Assembly: GCF_030317115.1 (NCBI RefSeq)
Contig: NZ_JASZYF010000014.1
Span: 1 to 64,000 of the forward strand
From: Variovorax gracilis
GTDB lineage: Bacteria; Pseudomonadota; Gammaproteobacteria; Burkholderiales; Burkholderiaceae_C
DNA length: 64,000 nt
Direction of reading: 5' to 3'
Shown: piece after piece, positions 24,122-33,199 of the stretch
How positions within the stretch are numbered: the first letter of the stretch is position 1
Layout of the letters: every line of letters begins with the position of its first letter
Program-made: the position numbers and the translations under genes
Notes under the pieces: generated by a model
The model's input: only the letters and a program-made list of their open reading frames with translations
Told to the model about the DNA's origin: nothing
Databases searched by the model: none

Positions 24122-25123
24122 ATGAGTCATGCCCTGCGGCGCCTTGGCGCCCTCCCCCTACTGCTGGCCTGCGCCGCAGCCGTCCACGCGCAGACTCCAC
24201 CCGCCGCAGCGCCGGCGACGGAGGGCTACCCGAACCGCACCGTCACCATCGTCGTGCCCTTCCCCGCGGGCGGCGGCACCGATCTCGGCGCACGGCTGCT
24301 GGCGCAGAAGCTCGCGCAGAAATGGGGCCAGGGCGTGGTCGTCGACAACCGCGCCGGCGCTGCGGGGCTGGTCGGCGCCGAGATGGTCGCCAAGGCCAAG
24401 CCCGACGGCTACACGCTGCTCATCGGCAACGTCGGCACGCAGTCCATCAATCCCTCGCTCTACAAGAAAATGCCCTACGACACGGACCGCGCGTTCGCGC
24501 CCGTGTCGCTGGTGGCTGAGCTGCCTTTCGTGATGATGGTCGGCCCCAGCGTGACCGCGAAGAACGTGAAGGAGTTCGTCGCGCTCGCCAAGGCCTCGCC
24601 CGACAAGCTGATGTTCGCCAGCTCCGGCAGCGGCGGTTCGCCGCACCTGACGGGCGAGATCTTCGCGGCGGCGGCCGGCGTTCGCATGACGCATGTGCCC
24701 TACAAGGGCGGCACGCCCGCGATGACCGACCTGATGGGAGGCCACGTCGATGTGCTCTTCGCCTCCATCCTCGAATCCGCGAGCTACATCAAGGCCGGCA
24801 AGCTCCGCGGCCTGGCGGTGACGGGCAGCGCCCGCTCGCCCACCTTGCCCGACGTGCCGACGCTCGCCGAAGCGGGTGTGCCCAACGCCGAATCCGGCTC
24901 GTGGATCGGGCTGCTCGCACCCGCAGGCACGCCGCAACCGATCGTCGACAAGCTGGCGGCCGATGTGAAGAGCGTGCTCTCCGTGGCAGAGACGCGGCAG
25001 ACGCTGGTCGAGCAGGGCGCGGTTCCGCGCGGCACGGGCCCGGCAGAGCTGAAGGCGTTGATCGACACCGACCGCGCGCGCTACGGCCGCGTGATTCGCG
25101 ACAAGAACATCGGCGTCGATTGA
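24122..25123 (+). CDS. Bug/TctC family tricarboxylate-type solute-binding protein
   Basis: 333 residues with a signal peptide (about 1-23, VHAQ). The Bug fold markers are the first-loop motif VVPFPAGGGTDLGARLLAQKL, the VVVDNRAGAAGLVG strand-loop, the FASSGSGGSPHLTGEIF segment, and VPYKGGTPAMTDL. Bug proteins bind carboxylic or sugar acids in the periplasm. No TctA/TctB permease is nearby, so it is an orphan. It lies 44 bp after the dehydratase and 29 bp before a second Bug gene, which has the same length but a different signal peptide. Confidence 0.92.
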   Translation: MSHALRRLGALPLLLACAAAVHAQTPPAAAPATEGYPNRTVTIVVPFPAGGGTDLGARLLAQKLAQKWGQGVVVDNRAGAAGLVGAEMVAKAKPDGYTLLIGNVGTQSINPSLYKKMPYDTDRAFAPVSLVAELPFVMMVGPSVTAKNVKEFVALAKASPDKLMFASSGSGGSPHLTGEIFAAAAGVRMTHVPYKGGTPAMTDLMGGHVDVLFASILESASYIKAGKLRGLAVTGSARSPTLPDVPTLAEAGVPNAESGSWIGLLAPAGTPQPIVDKLAADVKSVLSVAETRQTLVEQGAVPRGTGPAELKALIDTDRARYGRVIRDKNIGVD

Positions 25124-25152
25124 GCGCCGCATCCGGACCACGAGACAAGCCC

Positions 25153-26154
25153 ATGAACCAGACTTACGGCAGCCGCCGCGCGGCACTCCAGACCCTCGGC
25201 GCCCTCGGCATCGCCTCGGCCCTCCCCGGCATCGCCGTGGCCCAGGCCGATGCGTGGCCGAGCCGGCCCATCACCTACGTCGTCCCCTTCACGCCCGGCG
25301 GCTCGACCGACGTGATCGGCCGCGTGATCGCGCAGAAGCTCGGTGACGCCCTCGGCCAGCCGGTGGTGGTCGACAACAAGCCGGGCGCGGCGGGCGCGGT
25401 CGGCGCGAGCCATGTCGCGAAGGCCAAGCCCGACGGCTACACGCTCTTCGGCGGCACCATCAGCACACACGCCATCAACGCGAGCCTCTACAAGAACCTG
25501 CCCTACGACCCGGTGAAGGACTTCGAGCCGATCTCGCTCGTCGCCTTCCTGCCCAACGTGCTGATCGTCGACCCGAACCTCGGCATCCATACGGTGCCCG
25601 AGCTGATCGCGCTGTTGAAGAAAGACCCGTCCAAGCGCACCTTCGCCTCCTCGGGCGCCGGCACCTCCACCCACCTCGCCGGCGAGATGCTGGGCGACAT
25701 GATCGGCGTGAAGCTCACGCACATCCCCTACAAGGGCACGCCGCCCGCGATGCTCGATGTCTCGTCGGGCCAGGTCACCTTCATGTTCGACCAGATCACG
25801 GCCGCGCTGCCGCTGGTGCAGGCGGGCAAGCTGAAGCTGCTCGCGGTCACCACCGCCAAGCGCATGGCGCTGGCCCCGCAGTTGCCGACGATGGCCGAAG
25901 CCGGCGTGCCCGGATTCGAGATGGCTTCGTGGCAGGCGGTGTATGCGCCGAAGGACCTGCCCCAACCGATCGCGCAACGGCTCTCGACCGAGATCGCCAG
26001 GATCCTGCAGATGCCCGACGTGAAGGACAAGCTCACGAATCAGTTGGGCATGGAGATCGTGGCCGGTTCTCCCGCGCAGCTCGCCGCGCTGATGCAGAAG
26101 GAAATCCCGCGCTGGGGCGAACTCGTGCGCAAGTCAGGCGCTTCACCGAACTAA
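25153..26154 (+). CDS. Bug/TctC family solute-binding protein
   Basis: 333 residues. The N-terminus MNQTYGSRRAALQTLGALGIASALPG has an SRRAAL twin-arginine-like start, so export could be by Tat instead of Sec; a typical Tat motif (S/T-R-R-x-F/L-x-K) is only partly matched. The mature protein has the Bug motifs VVPFTPGGSTDVIGRVIAQKL, VVVDNKPGAAGAVG and THIPYKGTPPAMLDV. It is the second of three binding proteins in the operon and is probably for a similar acid. Confidence 0.92.
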   Translation: MNQTYGSRRAALQTLGALGIASALPGIAVAQADAWPSRPITYVVPFTPGGSTDVIGRVIAQKLGDALGQPVVVDNKPGAAGAVGASHVAKAKPDGYTLFGGTISTHAINASLYKNLPYDPVKDFEPISLVAFLPNVLIVDPNLGIHTVPELIALLKKDPSKRTFASSGAGTSTHLAGEMLGDMIGVKLTHIPYKGTPPAMLDVSSGQVTFMFDQITAALPLVQAGKLKLLAVTTAKRMALAPQLPTMAEAGVPGFEMASWQAVYAPKDLPQPIAQRLSTEIARILQMPDVKDKLTNQLGMEIVAGSPAQLAALMQKEIPRWGELVRKSGASPN

Positions 26155-26219
26155 CCCCCAGGCTCGCCCACTTCGTGTGGCTCGCGCACCCCACCCCCCT
26201 ATTCATTCGCCGATCAACC

Positions 26220-26954
26220 ATGACTGAAACCTCCGCACCTACTCCCCTCTCCGACGCATCCCGCGAACTGCTGCGCCACGTCAGCGTCGCCACGCTCTGC
26301 ACGCAGCTCTTCAAGCGCGGGTTCCGCAACGTCTACCTGCAAGGCGTAGGCCGACTGACGAAGCCCTCGGGCGGCAATCTCGTCGGGCCGGCCTTCACGA
26401 TGCGCAACATCCCGGCGCGCGAGGACCTCGACCAGATCAGCGCCTTCGACGACCCGAACCATCCGCAGCGAAAGGGCATCGAGAGCGTGCCGCCCGGCCA
26501 CGTTCTGGTCATCGACTGCCGCGGCGAAACACGGGTGGCCTCCGGCGGCCAGATCCTCACCACGCGCCTCAAGGTGCGCGGCGCGGCGGGGCTGGTGTCC
26601 GACGGGCCGGTGCGCGACAGCGGTCCGATCTCGCAGATGGACTTCCCCGTCTTCTGCGCGGGCGGCAGTGCGCCGCTCAACCTGATCCACCACCACGCGA
26701 TCGACCTCAACGTGCCGATCGGCTGCGGCGGCGTGGCGGTGTACCCGGGTGACGTGGTGGTCGGCGACGACGAGGGCGTGGTCGTCATTCCGCAGCACCT
26801 CGCCGAGGAGGTGGCTCGCGACGCCACCGAGCAGGAGAAGATGGAGGCCTTCATCCTCGCGCGCATCGAGGGCGGCGCGAAGCTCGCGGGCACCTATCCG
26901 CCCAATGCCGAGACGCGTGCGGCCTACGAGGCCACGCGCAAGGACGCGCGCTGA
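26220..26954 (+). CDS. RraA-like/HMG-aldolase family protein
   Basis: 244 residues. The family is shared by RraA (RNase E regulator) and class II 4-hydroxy-4-methyl-2-oxoglutarate-type pyruvate aldolases. The aldolase-type residues are present: GLVSDGPVRDSG carries the Arg-Asp pair, with VIDCRGET and the VGDDEGVVVIP strand typical of the enzymes. Presence of the Arg-Asp pair favours an enzyme over RraA. In this operon it could cleave the 2-keto-3-deoxy acid made by the dehydratase to pyruvate and an aldehyde. The start ATG 26220 is taken from the frame; no strong ribosome-binding site is visible. Confidence 0.8.
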   Translation: MTETSAPTPLSDASRELLRHVSVATLCTQLFKRGFRNVYLQGVGRLTKPSGGNLVGPAFTMRNIPAREDLDQISAFDDPNHPQRKGIESVPPGHVLVIDCRGETRVASGGQILTTRLKVRGAAGLVSDGPVRDSGPISQMDFPVFCAGGSAPLNLIHHHAIDLNVPIGCGGVAVYPGDVVVGDDEGVVVIPQHLAEEVARDATEQEKMEAFILARIEGGAKLAGTYPPNAETRAAYEATRKDAR

Positions 26955-26973
26955 GCCGGACGCGGAGTCATCG

Positions 26974-27939
26974 ATGCAACGCAGAACCCTCGCCGCCGCA
27001 GCGGTCCTTGCCCTCGCGTGCGCCGTGCCCGCAGCGGCACAGCAGTTTCCGAGCAAACCCATCACCATCGTCGTGCCCGCCTCGCCGGGCGGTGCCATCG
27101 ACCTGACGGCACGCCTCATCGGACAGAAGCTCACCGAGGCCTGGGGCCAGTCGGTGGTGATCGACAACCGCGCCGGCGCCACCGGCATCATCGGCACCGA
27201 TCTCGTGGCCAAGAGTCCGCCGGACGGCCACACGCTGGCCCTGGTCGCGAGCAGCCATGCGATCAACCCCAGCATGGTGAAGAAGCTGCCCTTCGACACG
27301 GTCAAGGGCTTCGAGCCGGTGGTGCTGACGCACGTCGTGCCGCTCGTGCTGGTGGTGTCGCCCACCGTGCCTGTGAATTCGCTCAAGGAGCTGATCGCCT
27401 ACGGCAAGGCCAACCCGGGCAAGCTGAGCTTCGCCTCCAGCGGCAGCGGCGGCGCGCCGCATTTCTCGGGCGAGCTGTTCAAGAGCATGACCGCCATCGA
27501 CATGACGCACATCCCCTACAAGGGCAGCACGCTGGCGCACCCCGACCTCATCAGCGGACGCACCTCGCTCATGTTCGACACCGTCGCGGCGGTCAATGTG
27601 CAGGTCAAGGCCAACCGGCTGAAGCCGCTTGCCGTGACGACGCTCAAGCGCTCGTCGATCCTGCCGGATGTGCCCACGATGCAGGAGGCTGGCCTGGCCG
27701 GCTACGAGACCAGCACCTGGGGCGGACTGCTCGCGCCGGCCGGCACGCCGAAGGCCACGATCGCCAGACTCAACGCCGAGGTCAACAAGATCCTCGCGAT
27801 GCCGGACGTCCGCAAGACGATGCTGGACAACGGGATCGAACCCGGCGGCGGCTCGCCGCAGCAGTTCAACGACTTCATCGGCGCCGAGATGGTCAAGTGG
27901 ACCAAGGTCGCCAAGGACGCGGGCATCCAGCCCGAATGA
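26974..27939 (+). CDS. Bug/TctC family solute-binding protein
   Basis: 321 residues, with a Sec signal peptide (MQRRTLAAAAVLALACAVPAAAQ). The Bug motifs are PASPGGAIDLTARLIGQKL, VVIDNRAGATGIIG, FASSGSGGAPHFSGELF and IPYKGSTLAHPDL. The GGxxD loop here is GGAID, so the ligand contact differs from the other two Bug proteins in the operon. It begins 19 bp after the aldolase-like gene and ends 19 bp before a convergent MFS gene; it is the last gene of the operon. Confidence 0.92.
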   Translation: MQRRTLAAAAVLALACAVPAAAQQFPSKPITIVVPASPGGAIDLTARLIGQKLTEAWGQSVVIDNRAGATGIIGTDLVAKSPPDGHTLALVASSHAINPSMVKKLPFDTVKGFEPVVLTHVVPLVLVVSPTVPVNSLKELIAYGKANPGKLSFASSGSGGAPHFSGELFKSMTAIDMTHIPYKGSTLAHPDLISGRTSLMFDTVAAVNVQVKANRLKPLAVTTLKRSSILPDVPTMQEAGLAGYETSTWGGLLAPAGTPKATIARLNAEVNKILAMPDVRKTMLDNGIEPGGGSPQQFNDFIGAEMVKWTKVAKDAGIQPE

Positions 27940-27958
27940 GCTCGACGCGGCGCGTGCC

Positions 27959-29212
27959 TCAGCGCGTGCCGCCCGGCCGCACGTGCAGGCGGCGGCCGGC
28001 GCCCCAGCCGCTCCAGGCCATGCCGACGGCGACCACGACCATCAGCGCGGCCGAGGACTGGAAGCCGCCAGTCCAGCCGCGCAGCAGGCCCGCAATGAGA
28101 GGGCCGGTGGCGGCCAGCACATAGCCCCAGCCCTGCGCCATGGCCGAGAGTTGCGCGGTCACACTCGCGTCGGGCGAGCGCATCACGATCAGGCTCAGTG
28201 CGAGCGCGAACGATCCGCCTTGGCCGCAGCCGAGCAGCACCGCCCAGAACCACACGCCGCCCAGCGGCGCGAACAGGAACGCCAGCATCGATGCCAGGAT
28301 GATCACAGTGAGACCCAGCGCCAGCCCGCGCTGGTTGCGGCAGCGCGCAGCGATCGAGGGCGTCACCAGGCAGGTCGCGAGCTGTACGAGGATCGACACG
28401 CCCAGCACGTAGCCGGCGGTCGCGCTGTCCAGGCCACGCTCGCGCAGCATGGGCGCAAGCCAGCCCATGACGATGTAGGCCAGCGAGGATTGCAGCCCCA
28501 TGAAGCAGGTCACCTGCCAGGCGAGCGGGTCGCGCCACAGGCTGCCGGTGTGCACGCTGGCGTGGGCTTGCCGCAAGCGTGCGGCCAGCGCCTGCGGCGC
28601 CCACAACAGCATCACGATTCCGGCCGGCAGGGCCCAGAAGGCCAATGCGGTCGTCCAGGACCCGCCAAAGGCATGTTCCAGCGGAACGGTGAACGCCGCC
28701 GAACTCGACGCGCCCGCGCACACGGCCAGCGTGTAGAAGCCCGTCATCATCGCGGCGTGGCTGCTGAAGTCGCGCTTGACCAGTCCCGGCAGCAGCACGT
28801 TGGCGACCGCGATGCCGGCGCCGGCCAGCGCCGACGAGAAGAACAGCATCGGCAGGCTGCCCGCGCCGCGCAACAGGGTTCCTATGCAGATGAGGAGCAG
28901 CGCGCCCAGCAGCGTGCGCTCGGGGCCGAAGCGCCGGGCCAGCGCCGGTGCGGGCGCGGCGAACACGCCGAGGCACAGCAGCGGCAGTGTCGTGAGCAGG
29001 CTCGCGCCCGAGGGCGAGAGGCCGGTGTCCTTCATGACCTCGGGCAGCAGGACGGAGAGGCTGCCGAACACGGGCCGCAGATTGAAGGCGATCAGGATCA
29101 GGCTGAGGCCCAGCAACACCTGGCGTGCGCGCGTCGGCGTCGAGGGGCTGGCGGATGCGGGGGTGAGTGCGGAAGCCGCGAGTGAGCTGGAGGCTCGGGC
29201 TGGAGAAGGCAT
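27959..29212 (-). CDS. MFS transporter, CynX/NimT-like
   Basis: 417 residues with twelve predicted helices, resembling the cyanate/2-nitroimidazole transporter branch of the major facilitator superfamily (AFNLRPVFGSLSVLLPEVMKDTGLS at helix 1-2 and the PALARRFGPERTLL loop). The N-terminal 30 residues are Ser/Ala/Pro-rich and unusual. The frame opens up to 29515, but ATG 29212 gives the expected N-terminus. It is convergent with the sugar-acid operon. Substrate unknown. Confidence 0.85.
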   Translation of the reverse strand: MPSPARASSSLAASALTPASASPSTPTRARQVLLGLSLILIAFNLRPVFGSLSVLLPEVMKDTGLSPSGASLLTTLPLLCLGVFAAPAPALARRFGPERTLLGALLLICIGTLLRGAGSLPMLFFSSALAGAGIAVANVLLPGLVKRDFSSHAAMMTGFYTLAVCAGASSSAAFTVPLEHAFGGSWTTALAFWALPAGIVMLLWAPQALAARLRQAHASVHTGSLWRDPLAWQVTCFMGLQSSLAYIVMGWLAPMLRERGLDSATAGYVLGVSILVQLATCLVTPSIAARCRNQRGLALGLTVIILASMLAFLFAPLGGVWFWAVLLGCGQGGSFALALSLIVMRSPDASVTAQLSAMAQGWGYVLAATGPLIAGLLRGWTGGFQSSAALMVVVAVGMAWSGWGAGRRLHVRPGGTR

Positions 29213-29450
29213 GGCTTTGTCTTTGTTCTTGGGGATTCGGAAGCCGGCGCGAGCCGCCGGGGACTGTAGCCGCATCCCTGCGCGCATGCCGGCCCCTTGC
29301 CAAGTAGCCGCGCGAACATCGCGGTGAAACACCTCGCTGTTCGACCGATTCAATCCCGGCGATACGCAGGAAAATCGGCGCCATAGCGGTACGGAACGCA
29401 TGCGCGCGGTGCCGATGACTAAAACAGGACAAGGGAAGCGCAACCGACTC

Positions 29451-30053
29451 ATGAGCATCAACGCACTGCGGTTCACAGGGCCCGATTCAGGCCCCTGCGT
29501 GCTGGGCGCGCCCATCTTCGCCTACTACGGCGACATTCACGTCGGCACGCTGGACCCGGTGCCCGTGAGCCGCGGCGGCACCGAGGTCCGCATCCAGTAC
29601 TACACGCCATCGACCGAGGCGTGCAGCCGGGCGCTGCAGAAGCTGCGCATCGGCCGGGTGCTGCTGCTGGAACTGGTGGTCTTCATGGCGACGCACTTCT
29701 CCAGCGTGTCGGTGATCAGCTTCATCCTGAACCGGGACATTGAAGGCTACGGCAACGGCATTCGTCTCGCGGGCTCGCGATCGGCGCTGCTGCAGAGCAT
29801 CGGTGCGGAGCACATCGTGATCACGCCCAAGCCGAAGGGCGAACGCGCCGGGCACTTCGTGGTGGCGGCGTTCTGGCAATACAACGTGGCCAACCTGGCT
29901 GCCCTCAAGGCCGCCACCCAGGCCGAGTGGGCCGGCTTCAGGGAGCGCGAAGCTGCCGCACTGCTCGGCAAGGCGCCACGCGCCAACGCATGGCTGCGTC
30001 GCTTCATCGCGCAACGGGCACGCACCGGCAGCGCACGCAGGCCGCGGCATTGA
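29451..30053 (+). CDS. Hypothetical protein, about 200 residues
   Basis: No signal peptide. It has a mixed alpha/beta composition with a segment RNRDIEGYGNGIRLAGSRSALLQSIGAEHIVITPKP resembling an acyltransferase-like fold, and an Arg-rich tail (RRFIAQRARTGSARRPRH). I cannot place it in a family. The frame opens at 29400 with two earlier ATGs; ATG 29451 is chosen but the start is uncertain. It is divergent from the MFS gene with a 238-bp gap in which I see no clear site, and convergent with the next gene (3 bp). Confidence 0.55.
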   Translation: MSINALRFTGPDSGPCVLGAPIFAYYGDIHVGTLDPVPVSRGGTEVRIQYYTPSTEACSRALQKLRIGRVLLLELVVFMATHFSSVSVISFILNRDIEGYGNGIRLAGSRSALLQSIGAEHIVITPKPKGERAGHFVVAAFWQYNVANLAALKAATQAEWAGFREREAAALLGKAPRANAWLRRFIAQRARTGSARRPRH

Positions 30054-30056
30054 ATC

Positions 30057-30698
30057 TCAGGCGGTCTCCAGCTCGCGGAAGCACTTCAGCATGGCTGTCA
30101 CGCCCTGGGCCCTGATCGGCCCGAGGCGCCAGTCGGGTGCCTCATGGTCCATCTGCGCGCAGAGATCGTCCCATGCCTCGGCGATGGCAGCCCATTCCGC
30201 GATGCCCGGCTCGGCCACGCGCTCGGCCAGCACCGGCAAGGCGCGCCGCAGCGCCGGCACCTGCTCGATCAACAGCCGGCAGCGGCGGAAGGCGTTGGCC
30301 TCTCGCGGGACGTCTCCGGTCGTCTTCCCCCTGTAGTACCGGGGCCGCACACCGGTCAACAGCGCGAAGAGGGCCAGGCTGGCGGGCCCCTGCTCGCCGG
30401 CCGCGAGCCAGCGCAGCGCATGCGGGTCGAGCAGCAGCGCGGCGCGGCCCAGTTGCTTGCGCATGCGCTCGACCGCCGCGGGCGTTTCCTGACGCCGGAT
30501 GCGCGCCAGCGCCTCGGGCGGCCCGATGACCGCCGTCGCCTCCAGCATGCGCGCGAGACCGGGATGCAGCAACTCGCGGTCATGCGCCTGTCGAACGAGA
30601 TTCAGGAACTCCGACAGCGGCATGTGCCCATAGACGAGCCTGCACCCTTCGCGCATCAGGATCCGGTAGCTGGCATCGACTTGTCGGGCTGGGGTCAC
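30057..30698 (-). CDS. Hypothetical helical protein, 213 residues
   Basis: A soluble, Ala/Leu/Arg-rich protein, helical by composition, with no signal peptide or recognisable domain. The start GTG 30698 is uncertain; ATG 30656 (MREGCRLVYGHMP) would give 199 residues. It is convergent with the previous gene and divergent from the 8-oxoguanine deaminase gene at 30778. Function unknown. Confidence 0.55.
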   Translation of the reverse strand: MTPARQVDASYRILMREGCRLVYGHMPLSEFLNLVRQAHDRELLHPGLARMLEATAVIGPPEALARIRRQETPAAVERMRKQLGRAALLLDPHALRWLAAGEQGPASLALFALLTGVRPRYYRGKTTGDVPREANAFRRCRLLIEQVPALRRALPVLAERVAEPGIAEWAAIAEAWDDLCAQMDHEAPDWRLGPIRAQGVTAMLKCFRELETA

Positions 30699-30777
30699 TC
30701 CGATCTATCGGCAGCACGGCAGCCGGAGAACAGGGGCTCGGGTGATTTTTTTGAAGCCCGGTGCAAAATTCCGGCCC

Positions 30778-32196
30778 ATGACCGCACCGTCCTCACCCCA
30801 CCGCCCGCTGATCCTCCAGCACGCCGACGTGCTGGTCACCATGGACGCGGCCCGGCGCGAGATACCGGATGGCGCGGTCGTCGCCGAAGGGCCCGCCGTC
30901 GCATGGACAGGCCCCACGGCCGAGTTGCCTGCGGTCTACGCCGAGGCACTCCGCAACGGACAGGCCGAGTCGATCGACCTGCGCGGCCATGTCGTGATGC
31001 CGGGGCTGGTCAACACGCACCACCACATGTACCAGAGCCTCACGCGCGCCGTGCCCGAGGCGCAGGACGCCGAACTCTTCGGCTGGCTCACCAACCTCTA
31101 CCTGCTGTGGGCACGCATCACGCCCGAGATGATCCGCGTGTCGACGCAGACCGCGATGGCCGAGCTGATGCTCTCGGGCTGCACCACGACCAGCGATCAC
31201 CTCTACCTCTTTCCGAACGGCGCGCGGCTCGACGACTCCATCGAGGCGGCCGACACGATGGGCATGCGCTTCCATGCCTCGCGCGGCAGCATGAGCGTGG
31301 GCCGCAGCCTCGGCGGCCTGCCGCCCGACGAAGTGGTCGAGACCGAGGATGCCATCCTGCGCGACAGCGAGCGGCTCATCGGCCGCTGGCACGATGCCTC
31401 GCGGCACGCGATGCGCCGCATCGTGCTCGCGCCCTGCTCGCCCTTCTCGGTCTCACGCGACCTGATGCGGCTGTCGGCGGAGCTGGCGCGCGAGCGCGGC
31501 GTCTCGCTGCACACGCACCTGGCGGAGAACGACAACGACATCGCCTACTCCCGCGAGAAGTTCGGCATGACGCCGGCCGAGTACGCGGAAGACCTGGGCT
31601 GGGTCGGCCGCGACGTGTGGCACGCGCACTGCGTCAAGCTGGACGAAGCCGGCATCGCCCTCTTCGGGCGCACCGGCACCGGCGTCGCGCACTGCCCCTG
31701 CTCCAACATGCGGCTGGCCTCGGGCATCGCGCCCATCGGCGCGATGCGCCGCGCGGGCGTTCCGGTGGGGCTGGGCGTGGATGGCAGCGCATCGAACGAC
31801 GGCGCCCACATGCTCGGCGAGGCACGCCAGGCAATGCTGCTGCAGCGCGTGGGCTTCGGGCCGGCGGCGATGACGGCGCGCGAGGCGCTGGAGATCGCGA
31901 CGCTCGGCGGCGCTCGGGTTCTGGGCCGTGACGACATCGGCGCGCTCGCGCCGGGCATGTCGGCCGACATCGTGGCTTTCGATCTGCGCGGGGTGGCGCA
32001 CGCCGGCGCGGGGCACGATCCGGTGGCCGCGCTGGTGTTCTGCCAGCCGGGCGCCGCCGCCCTGAACGTGATCGACGGCCGCGTGCGAATTCGCGATGGC
32101 CGCTTCACCGACCTGGAACTCGAACCCCTCCTCGCCCGGCACCGCGACCTCGCGCGCACGCTGTATGAAAAGGCCCGCCGCCCTCATATGAATTGA
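30778..32196 (+). CDS. 8-oxoguanine deaminase-like amidohydrolase
   Basis: 472 residues of the amidohydrolase superfamily (AtzB/TrzN/8-oxoguanine deaminase branch). Metal and catalytic residues are visible: NTHHHMYQSLT (the HxH pair), HTHLAEND, WHAHCVKLD and GLGVDGSASND, with a SGCTTTSDHLYLFPNG region. The segment AVPEAQDAELFGWLTNLYLLWARITPEM matches the 8-oxoguanine deaminase group as I remember it, so oxidised purine deamination (8-oxoguanine to urate) is the best call. s-Triazine or other hydrolase activity remains possible. The frame extends to 30742; ATG 30778 is preferred. Confidence 0.8.
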   Translation: MTAPSSPHRPLILQHADVLVTMDAARREIPDGAVVAEGPAVAWTGPTAELPAVYAEALRNGQAESIDLRGHVVMPGLVNTHHHMYQSLTRAVPEAQDAELFGWLTNLYLLWARITPEMIRVSTQTAMAELMLSGCTTTSDHLYLFPNGARLDDSIEAADTMGMRFHASRGSMSVGRSLGGLPPDEVVETEDAILRDSERLIGRWHDASRHAMRRIVLAPCSPFSVSRDLMRLSAELARERGVSLHTHLAENDNDIAYSREKFGMTPAEYAEDLGWVGRDVWHAHCVKLDEAGIALFGRTGTGVAHCPCSNMRLASGIAPIGAMRRAGVPVGLGVDGSASNDGAHMLGEARQAMLLQRVGFGPAAMTAREALEIATLGGARVLGRDDIGALAPGMSADIVAFDLRGVAHAGAGHDPVAALVFCQPGAAALNVIDGRVRIRDGRFTDLELEPLLARHRDLARTLYEKARRPHMN

Positions 32197-32203
32197 GGGG
32201 CGT

Positions 32204-32221
32204 CCCGTCAGCCGCGACGGG
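32204..32221 (+). terminator. Hairpin after the deaminase gene (weak terminator candidate)
   Basis: CCCGTC-agccgc-GACGGG is a 6-bp perfect stem starting 8 bp after the stop at 32196. It is not followed by a T-run. It may act as an mRNA 3-prime end or simply be chance. Confidence 0.3.
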
Positions 32222-32257
32222 TATGCTGGCGCGTTGCCTTGGCCCTTGGAGGGCTTG

Positions 32258-32527
32258 ATGAACGACCCAGACGCCGCCCTCGACATCTCTCTCAAGCTGC
32301 CGGAAGGCTGGACCTTCGATCTCCAACTCACGCGGGGAGAAGACCAGACTCACGGTGGCGTGGCGGAGCTGCGCGAAGGCGGGGTGCTGCGTTGCCGCAT
32401 GCTTCTTTCCAACCTGGACCGCGACCGGAAGCTTGCCCTGGACCGCGTCGCCACGCGCGTCGAGTTCTGGCTGGCCGAGTGGCAATCGAGGGACCACTCC
32501 GGCACGACCGGCTTCGCCGATCTCTAG
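32258..32527 (+). CDS. Hypothetical protein, 89 residues
   Basis: GGAGG lies about 7 bases before ATG 32258. The protein is soluble and mixed alpha/beta with a tryptophan pattern LPEGWTFDLQLTRGEDQ and EFWLAEWQSRDH. No signal peptide or known domain. It is 61 bp downstream of the deaminase in the same direction and convergent with the peroxiredoxin. Confidence 0.55.
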   Translation: MNDPDAALDISLKLPEGWTFDLQLTRGEDQTHGGVAELREGGVLRCRMLLSNLDRDRKLALDRVATRVEFWLAEWQSRDHSGTTGFADL

Positions 32528-32557
32528 GCCGATGCGTCCCCGGCGCGGGCTACGCCT

Positions 32558-33199
32558 TCACCTGTTCGGTTGCGGCGTCAGGCGCAAGTACGGGCGCACG
32601 GCCTTGTAGCCCCTGGGAAAGCGCTCCGCGATTTCGGCCGGGTCCTGCAGGCTGGGGACGATGACGACATCGTCGCCATCCTGCCAGTTCACCGGCGTCG
32701 CGACCTTGTGGCTGTCGGTGAGCTGCAGCGAGTCGATCACGCGCAGGATCTCGTCGAAGTTGCGGCCGGTGCTCGCCGGGTAGGTGATGGTGGTTCGGAT
32801 CACCTTCTTCGGATCGATGATGAAGACGCTGCGCACCGTCGCCGTGGTCGAGGCGTTCGGATGGATCAGGTCGTAGAGATTCGCCACCTTGCGATCGGCG
32901 TCCGCCAGGATGGGGAAGTCGACCGTCGTGTTCTGCGTGTCGTTGATGTCGCCGATCCATTCCTTGTGCCTGTCGACCGGATCGACGCTGATCGCGATCG
33001 GCTTGACGCCGCGTCTCGCGAACTCGCCCGACAACGCCGCCGTCTTGCCCAGTTCGGTGGTGCAGACCGGCGTGAAATCGGCAGGATGGGAGAAGAGCAC
33101 CACCCACGAATCGCCGGCCCAGTCGTAGAAGTCGATCGGGCCATCGCTGGACTCCTGGGTGAAGTTGGGGGCGGTGTCGCCGAGTCGCAGGGTCGCCAT
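32558..33199 (-). CDS. 1-Cys peroxiredoxin (Prx6 type)
   Basis: 213 residues of the AhpC/TSA Prx6 group. The peroxidatic Cys46 is in the motif PADFTPVCTTELG, with a C-terminal 1-Cys Prx domain ending VRPYLRLTPQPNR. Such enzymes reduce hydrogen peroxide and alkyl hydroperoxides using an external thiol. Compared with the second copy at 41100, it lacks the insertion LPAEELGTSEGRTAAT before the NATVRSVF-like strand. It is divergent from the gene at 33320. Two paralogous copies in one window suggest separate roles. Confidence 0.9.
   Translation of the reverse strand: MATLRLGDTAPNFTQESSDGPIDFYDWAGDSWVVLFSHPADFTPVCTTELGKTAALSGEFARRGVKPIAISVDPVDRHKEWIGDINDTQNTTVDFPILADADRKVANLYDLIHPNASTTATVRSVFIIDPKKVIRTTITYPASTGRNFDEILRVIDSLQLTDSHKVATPVNWQDGDDVVIVPSLQDPAEIAERFPRGYKAVRPYLRLTPQPNR

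Noticed and set aside
25153..25230. Tat signal peptide in the second Bug protein
   Set aside because: SRRAALQTL has the twin arginines but lacks the usual F/L-x-K context; not strong enough to annotate as Tat, so only mentioned.
29381..29395. 15-bp identity GCCATAGCGGTACGG with 647-661
   Set aside because: One copy is in the NlpC/P60 coding sequence (the YRYGG motif) and one or two such matches are expected by chance in 64 kb.
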